From positions 22,047,399 to 22,111,398 of the forward strand of contig CM039464.1 in NCBI GenBank assembly GCA_022414725.1: a stretch of 64,000 nt of DNA. Direction: 5' to 3'. A program made the position numbers and the translations under genes. Under the pieces are notes generated by a model that did no database searches, had not been told where the DNA came from, and was given only the letters and a program-made list of their open reading frames with translations. The stretch's first letter is position 1. Each line of letters begins with the position of its first letter. This DNA is from Microglena sp. YARC (Eukaryota > Chlorophyta > Chlorophyceae > Chlamydomonadales > Chlamydomonadaceae). Shown here piece by piece: positions 57,333 through 64,000 of the stretch.

Positions 57333-57429
57333 TGGGCAAGAGAGCTGGCGAGGAAACTACTGCCTCTGCTTCTGATATGTCTTTCTATGATTCTGATATG
57401 TCTTCCCGGCGTCTTCCTATGGTTGTTTT

Positions 57430-57520
57430 TAACCCCTGTGGGCACAGCGCGTAGATATACGCTTTTTGCACTACAAAGCGCTGACCAATTTGACAAAATG
57501 TAGTACTCTGGTCACCAGAT
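57430..57520. repeat. Dispersed repeat R2, inverted partial copy
   Basis: CCCCTGTGGGCACAGCGCG, TTTTTGCACTACAAAGCGCT and GACCAATTTGACAAAATGTA are the reverse complement of blocks at 59355-59455. Confidence 0.75.
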
Positions 57521-57774
57521 GGAAGAGGGTAAATTCTGGGTGAAGGGGTTTTTGGACTCGTCGAGCGTGGATTGATGGATGGAGAAGAGGTGGGCTGAAG
57601 TGCGGTTGAAGCCGTGAGAGATGAGATCCTCCACCTGCCTTATGTAGTGAATCCAGTACTGTCAGTTCCCTGTATTGAACTCAACTCACCTGAACAACCT
57701 ACCCCGCCCTGTACTAAAGTCAACTCAACTGAGCTACCTACCACGCCCCCAGCCAGGTCTGCTTCTCTCTCAAT

Positions 57775-57865
57775 ACAACTGAACTGAACTGAACTGAACT
57801 GAACTGAACTGAACTGAACTGAACTGAACTGAACTGAACTGAACTGAACTGAATTGAACTGAACG
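57775..57865. repeat. (GAACT)n microsatellite
   Basis: About 16 units, almost perfect. Confidence 0.97.
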
Positions 57866-58260
57866 GCCACGTATGCTACTACCTATATACAACAACTGCA
57901 TGTGCCACTCAAGTTACCGATGAGCATTTAAAAAAAGGAAAACTGCATGTGCCACTCAGGTCGCCGTTAAGAAGAAAGACAAGGTGACTTATGATGAGAT
58001 TGTGGTGTAGGGATTTCTCAAGACGTGGACCCAAGAGGTAGGACGGCATGACATGTGCTGTTGTTGTGTGACTATGGCTGGGTGAGTGGCTGGAGGTATG
58101 GCTGGGTGTTTGTCTGTGGGTATGGCTGAGGGTAGGTGTTTGTGTTTGTATGTGGGTGGTTATGTGTGGGTTGTTGGACATGTGTTGTTGTATAGCTATG
58201 GCTGTGGACGAGGCTTGAGCTCTTGCTTAATTTGCTCCGTATGCTGCTGCTCGGAATGTG
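57866..58260. other. No recognised gene
   Basis: Short sequence with a GGCTGGGTGTTTGTCTGTGG segment related to the 53-55 kb minisatellite. Confidence 0.5.
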
Positions 58261-58261
58261 T

Positions 58262-58320
58262 CATCATTATTATTATTATTATTGTGATTATTGTTGTTAT
58301 TATTATTGTTATTGTTGTTG

Positions 58321-58370
<50 letters not shown>

Positions 58371-58392
58371 GTTATTGTTATTGTCATTATTT
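58262..58392. repeat. (ATT)n/(GTT)n microsatellite
   Basis: Trinucleotide repeat; open frames across it read poly-Ile or poly-Tyr. Confidence 0.97.
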
Positions 58393-58917
58393 TTGGGTGC
58401 AATGTCTATCTAATGTGGGTGTGTCCCGATCAGCCTCAGGCCACCACAGGACTAAAACATTGCAAAACAAATTAAATGAAATGAAACATGGCAAAACAAA
58501 TCAAATCACCATTATTATATGCAATTACAGTAACACCATTCTATGAGTAGATATCCGCCAGCCTGATCATGATAGGCAACAGTCCTAGATTAACTGCTTG
58601 CATTGATATATGGTGTCACCTTTCCCATTCTCTGTGTACATATCCGGCAGTGTGGTCATGCCCTACCAAAAAAGGTCAAGTTTTAGCCACCGGGCTTAAG
58701 TTTATAAGTCTGTTGTAAGCCTGTTGTAATCCGTGTGGGGGAGTTTAAAAGATGCCAGGTGATTTATCGAGTGTTGAATTGGGTTTAAAACTGATCCATT
58801 GGGTTTATGAGTTAACTCGCCATATATTCACAAGGGGGAGTTTATGTGGTTTGCAGTTTAATCTAAGTAAAATGATGGGCAGGGACCACTTGTTGGAGTT
58901 CCACCCCACACTTGAAT

Positions 58918-59012
58918 CTCCTGACACCCTCCACCAGGGATAGCTTCATATACCATTCATGGAACTTCCACGGATGGTACATGAAGCTATCCCTAGTGGA
59001 GGGTGTCAGGAG
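58918..59012. repeat. Hairpin, 39-bp arms with 17-nt spacer
   Basis: CTCCTGACACCCTCCACCAG and the next 19 bases are inverted at 58974-59012 with two mismatches. Confidence 0.9.
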
Positions 59013-59048
59013 CTTCAGCTGTGTGATGGTGATCAAGATCATGAAATG

Positions 59049-59178
59049 GAGTAAGTGTCTTAATTTTTGGCTGGTGTTCAAGATCATGAAAATGGAGTTA
59101 GTGTTTTTCTTCTAGAAGAAAAACACTAACTCCATTTTCATGATCTTGAACACCAGCCAAAAATAAAGACACTTACTC
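59049..59178. repeat. Near-perfect palindrome, 65-bp arms, no spacer
   Basis: It is centred on TCT|AGA at 59113/59114. One mismatch is visible near the outer end (TTAATT against AATAAA). It carries GGAGTTAGTGTTTTTCTTCT and its complement. Confidence 0.93.
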
Positions 59179-59339
59179 TTGGCTGCCACTTTGGCTCTGT
59201 GCGATCATCATCAGCCTATCTTTGTCTAATTGGTCCTTGTCTACCTAAGCATCATCAGCCATTTCCAAGTCAAACATATCACTATTTTAAAGGTCATAGG
59301 CTTAGTGCCTGACACGTCTCTCAAGATGTATGTATGCAT

Positions 59340-59520
59340 GCATGTGCATCTGGGTACTACATTTTGTCAAATTGGTAAGGGCTTAAAGCGCACAAACGTC
59401 AAATTGGTTAGTGCTTTGTAGTGTAAAAGCGAAAAAACTGCGCACTGCGCCCACATGGGGTTGAAAAAACTGCGCAAAACGTGTAGTTGGAGTACTGCCG
59501 CGCGCACTTTGTAGTACCCT
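59340..59520. repeat. Dispersed repeat R2, copy 2
   Basis: GTACTACATTTTGTCAAATT at the left and GCGCACTTTGTAGTACCC at the right are inverted ends. The middle matches 48690-48895. Confidence 0.8.
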
Positions 59521-59606
59521 AATGTGCATCTGGGGCATCAATGTTTCATTTTGGGGCTGCTCAAGGCAGCTTCCCGCAATAGCCAGGTACGATTTAGTTG
59601 CTCTTA

Positions 59607-60960
59607 CTTTTTTCACCCCAAGAGCCCCCATACAAGAAACCTGGAGAATGCATCAGAAGAGCCAATTTTGTGTATCAGTACGGTATCTACAACTTAATTC
59701 TATCACCTGACCCCCTTGTAATTCAAGTTCCTTGATGCTTTTTAACAATTTTTGTCAACATTTACGTATGTTTACGTTTACCAAACTCACATCCCTACGT
59801 ATATGGCTCCAACCAACCCAACCAACCCACATCCCTACGTATATGGCTCCAACCAACCCAACCAACCCACATCCCTACGCATAGGTGCTCACCCTTCTCA
59901 TACAAATGGTGGAGCTCCAAACAACCCAACCCAACCAACCAACTCACACCCCTACGCACACGTGCTCTCCCTTCCAGGATTGATGGTGGAGCTCCAACCA
60001 ACCCAACCAACCCAACCCAACTCAACCCAACCAACTCACACCCCTGCGCACAGGCCCTCACCCTTCTTGGACAGGTGGTACAGCTCCACCCAATCCGAAC
60101 CAAATCAAACCAAACCAAACCAAACCAAACCAAACCAAACCAAACCAAACCAAACCAAACCAAACCAAACCAAACCAAACCAAACCCAAACCAAACCAAA
60201 CCGAACCGAACCGAACCGAAACCGAAACCGAACCGAACCAAACCAAACCAAACCAAACCAAAATAAACAAAACAAAACAAAACAAAACAAAACAAAACAA
60301 AACAAACCACTCACCCCCCTATGCTCAGCTGCTCACCCCTCTCGGACAGATGATACAGCTCTTACTAACCTACCAACCAAAAAAAAAAAAAAAACGCACA
60401 CCCCTACGCACAGGCATTGGTTGCGTCGCAGTGGGTTGGTTGCGTCTTAGGACACAGGCTATGCAAGGGCGGTTAAGTTTGAGGACGCAGGCTACAAAAC
60501 TGGTTTCGTCTCTAGACGCAGGCTATACACTTGGTTGCGACTCATGACGCAGAGCTGGGGGTCCTTCTGAAAACTGCTGCCACGAATACCAGGGAGTGCC
60601 ACCCCCGTGCGATGCAGTGAAATGTCGCACAACACATACAACTGCACAACACAACGACACAACACTACACAACACAACACAATGTCTCCACTCCACAACA
60701 CAGCTACACAATGATACAACACAACGGCACCACTGCATAACAAAGATACACAACACAACAACACAACAACACAACAACACTGCACAACACATCTACTCAC
60801 CGACACAGCACATGGACACAACACAAAACAACGGCACCACTGCACAACACAACTACACAACAACACAACACAACATCACAACACAGCAATGGAGCTACAC
60901 AACAACACAACAACACAACACGACGACACAAGACAAAACAACACAACTCATGGTATCTTG
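59607..60960. repeat. Segmental duplication, left copy
   Basis: Blocks in order: TTTTTTCACCCCAAGAGCCC, TATCAGTACGGTATCTACAA, a CCAACC-rich tract, (CCAAA)n then (ACAAA)n at 60093-60305, GATACAGCTCTTACTAACCT, an M2-like segment (60415-60560, TTGCGTCGCAGTGGGTTGG), and CACAA satellite from ~60625. The same order recurs at 61520-62620. Confidence 0.85.
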
Positions 60961-60961
60961 G

Positions 60962-60996
<35 letters not shown>

Positions 60997-61021
60997 AAAA
61001 AGGAAAAACATGGAGGATGCC

Positions 61022-61110
61022 ACCACTACCACCACTACCACCACCACTACCACCACTACTACGACCATCAAAGCTACAATCAATACTACCACCACCACCA
61101 CTAACTTCAC
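61022..61110. repeat. (CCACTA)n-type repeat after a poly-C run
   Basis: C34 at ~60962-60994 is followed by ACCACTACCACC units. Confidence 0.9.
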
Positions 61111-61168
61111 CCAACCTCACCTAACCTCAGGGGTAGAACTGCTGGCTAAAGAGGACCCTACGACAGGC

Positions 61169-61422
61169 GGATGGCTATGCTGAACCAAGAGAATCGGTCA
61201 GCCGCCCGTGATATGTGCGCGTGGGCCATCACGCAATTGATGTTCATGTACGATGCTCCATTCCTCAAGCTTGCATTGGCCAACGACAGGTGTCCATTCG
61301 CCTGTCGTTGGCCAATGCATGCTCGAGGAATGGAGCATTGTACAGGAACACCAATTGCGTGATGGCCCACGCTCACATATCACGGGCGGCTGACCGATTC
61401 TCTTGGTTCAGCATTGCCATCC
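61169..61422. repeat. Large hairpin, 122-bp arms with 10-nt loop
   Basis: Arms at 61169-61290 and 61301-61422 (GGATGGCTATGCTGAACCAA ... CATTGGCCAACGACAGG and inverse) differ at a handful of positions. A further copy of the inner arm end (CCTGTCGTTGGTCAATGCAT) follows at ~61424. Confidence 0.92.
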
Positions 61423-61519
61423 ACCTGTCGTTGGTCAATGCATGCCTGCGGAACGCCCTACGGCGACAGAAGGCATGATTTCGTTTCTTTCTTTCTTTCT
61501 TTTTTTCTTTTTTTTCTTT

Positions 61520-62285
61520 TTCACCCCAAGAGCCCCCGCACACAAAACCTGGAGAAAGCATTTGAAGAGCCAATTTCTTGTATCAGTACAGTATCTACAA
61601 CTTAATTCCATCTCTAGACCCTCTTTTAATTCAAGTTCCTAGTTGTTGTTTATGCTTTATTCGACGTTTATATTGGTTTACATTTACCAAACTCACATCT
61701 CCACGTACAAGGCTCCAACCAACCCTCATCCCTACGCACAAGCGCTCAAACTCGGACAGATGGTGCAGCTCCACCCAACCCAGGAAAAAAAAATCAAACC
61801 AAAATCAAATCAACTCAAAACAAAACAAAACAAAACAAAACAAAACAAAACAAAACAAAACAAAACAAAACCAAACAAAACAAAACAAAACAAAACAAAA
61901 CAAAACAAAACAAAACAAAACAAAACAAAACAAAACAACACAAAACAACACAAAACAAAACAAAACAAAACAAACCAACTCACCCCCCTATGCTCAGCTG
62001 CTCACCCCTCTAGGGTAGATGATACAGCTCTTACCAACCTACCAACCAACCAACAAAAAAATAAAAATAACGCACACCCCTACGCACAGGCATTGGTTGC
62101 GTCGCAGTGGGTTGGTCGCGTCTCAGGACACAGGCTATGCAAGGGCGGTTAAGTTTGAGGACGCAGGCTACAAAACTGGTTTCGTCTCTAGACGCAGGCT
62201 ATACACTTGGTTGCGACTCATGACGCAGAGCTGGGGGTCCTTCTGAAAAATGCTGCCACGAATACAAGGGAGTGCCACCCCCGTG
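61520..62285. repeat. Segmental duplication, right copy
   Basis: Same block order as 59607-60600, but the pentanucleotide tract here is (CAAAA)n at 61816-61975 in place of (CCAAA)n. The M2-like segment at ~62090-62250 is almost identical to the left copy. Confidence 0.85.
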
Positions 62286-62289
62286 CGAT

Positions 62290-64000
62290 GCAGTGAAATG
62301 TCGCACAACACATACAACTGCACAACACAACGACACAACACAACACAACGACACAACACAACTACACAACACGACTGCACAACACAACCCCACAACACAA
62401 CAACACAGCACAATAAATATACACAACACAAGATAACGAAACAACACAACACAACAGCACCACAACACAACACAACACAACACACCAACTGAACACAACA
62501 CAAAGGCACCACTGCACAACACAGCTACACAACACAACAACACAACAACACAACACAACTGCACAATACATCTACACAACCACACGACACAACGGCACCA
62601 CTACACAATACAGCTACACAATGACACAACAACACAACACAACGACACAACACAACAACACAACACAACACCACTGCACAACACAGCTACACAATGATAC
62701 AACACAACGACACAACACAACACCAGTGCAAAACACAGCTACACAACACAACGACACAACACAACACCACTGCACAACACAGCTACACAACACAGCTACA
62801 CAACGACACAACACAACACCACTGCACAACACAGCTACACAACACAACACCACTGCACACCACAGCTACACAACGACACAACACAACGACACAACACAAC
62901 ACCACTGCACGACACAGCTACACAACGACACAACACAACGACACAACACAACACCACTGCACAACACAGCTACACAATGACACAACACAACGACACAACA
63001 CAACACCACTGCACAACATAGCTACACAACGACACAACACAACGACACAATACAACACCACTGCACAACACAGCTACACAATGATACAACACAACGACAC
63101 AACACAACACCACTGCACAACACAGCTACACAACGACACAACACAACGACACAACACAACACCACTGCACAACACAGCTACACAACGACCCAACACAACG
63201 GCACAACACAACACCACTGCACAACACAGCTACACAATGATACAACACAACGACACAACACAACACCACTGCACAACACAGCTACACAACACAACACAAC
63301 ACAACAACACAACAACACAACACAACTGCACAATACATCTACACAACCACACGACACAACGGCACCACTACACAATACAGCTACACAACGACACAACAAC
63401 ACAACACAACACCACTGCACAACACAGCTACACAATGATACAACACAACGACACAACACAACACCACTGCACAACACAGCTACACAACAACACAACACAA
63501 CGACACAACACAACACCACTGCACGACACAGCTACACAACGACACAACACAACACCACTGCACAACACAGCTACACAACACAGCTACACAACAACACAAC
63601 ACAACGACACAACACAACACCACTGCACAACACAGCTACACAACGACACAACACAACGACACAACACAACACCACTGCACGACACAGCTACACAACGACA
63701 CAACACAACGACACAACACAACACCACTGCACAACACAGCTACACAATGACACAACACAACGACACAACACAACACCACTGCACAACACAGCTACACAAC
63801 ACAACACAACACAACAACACAACACAACTGCACAATACATCTACACAACCACACGACACAACGGCACCACTGCACAATACAGCTACACAACGACACAACA
63901 ACACAACACAACGACACAACACAACAACATAACACAACACCACTGCACAACACAGCTACACAATGATACAACACAACGACACAACACAACACCACTGCAC
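62290..64000. repeat. CACAA-based satellite running off the window end
   Basis: Higher units of ~50-80 bp contain CACCACTGCACAACACAGCT followed by ACACAACGACACAACACAAC. ORFs of up to 412 codons (Thr/Gln/His/Asn) on the plus strand and Cys/Val ORFs on the minus strand are artefacts. Confidence 0.95.

Noticed and set aside
62694..63932. 412-codon Thr/Gln/His ORF at the right end
   Set aside because: It is a translation of the CACAA satellite. The same satellite at 60.6 and 62.3 kb is open in other frames too.

Overview
The window is nuclear DNA from a eukaryote with a large, repeat-swollen genome. It has spliceosomal introns with clear GT-AG borders, a chromodomain-bearing Ty3/gypsy retrotransposon, MITE-like TIR elements, a tRNA-derived SINE family, LINE remnants and very long micro- and minisatellites. 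There is no prokaryotic gene organisation. A split U-box E3 ligase gene next to a chromovirus fits a green-lineage alga best; this is an inference from style and no marker gene fixes the species.

Layout. 1-4581: no supportable gene. 4582-13294: a Ty3/gypsy element with an intron-containing gag, pol in the same frame after one UAG, a chromodomain, a purine tract and a 351-bp 3' LTR; pol carries a frameshift and three further stops, and no matching 5' LTR was found. 13.4-15.5 kb: GCATGC-rich minisatellites in opposite orientations around a triplicated ~169-bp unit. 16.3-21.2 kb: three TIR elements in a row sharing single TTA sites, the first interrupted by a young 2.6-kb LTR element (264-bp LTRs, TSD ATCTT). 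21.2-33.1 kb: mostly low-complexity DNA, a ~120-bp minisatellite, a higher-order tandem repeat, and a few weak ORFs.

33.1-42.4 kb: the best host gene. It encodes hydrophobic (probably membrane) segments followed by a C-terminal U-box. Four 3' exons join in phase and end at a stop at 42423-42425. Its introns are filled with tandem copies of the neighbouring exon edges, each carrying the splice site. Six of the eight exon edges examined are amplified this way, which is the most unusual thing in the window.

42.4-64 kb: gene-poor. It holds dispersed TIR elements (several families, some found side by side), SINE and LINE pieces, tandem repeats of 30-190 bp, several large near-perfect palindromes (57.3, 58.9, 59.1 and 61.3 kb), a ~1-kb segmental duplication, and a CACAA-type satellite running off the right end. 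Most long ORFs here are open only because the repeats are multiples of three or lack stop triplets.
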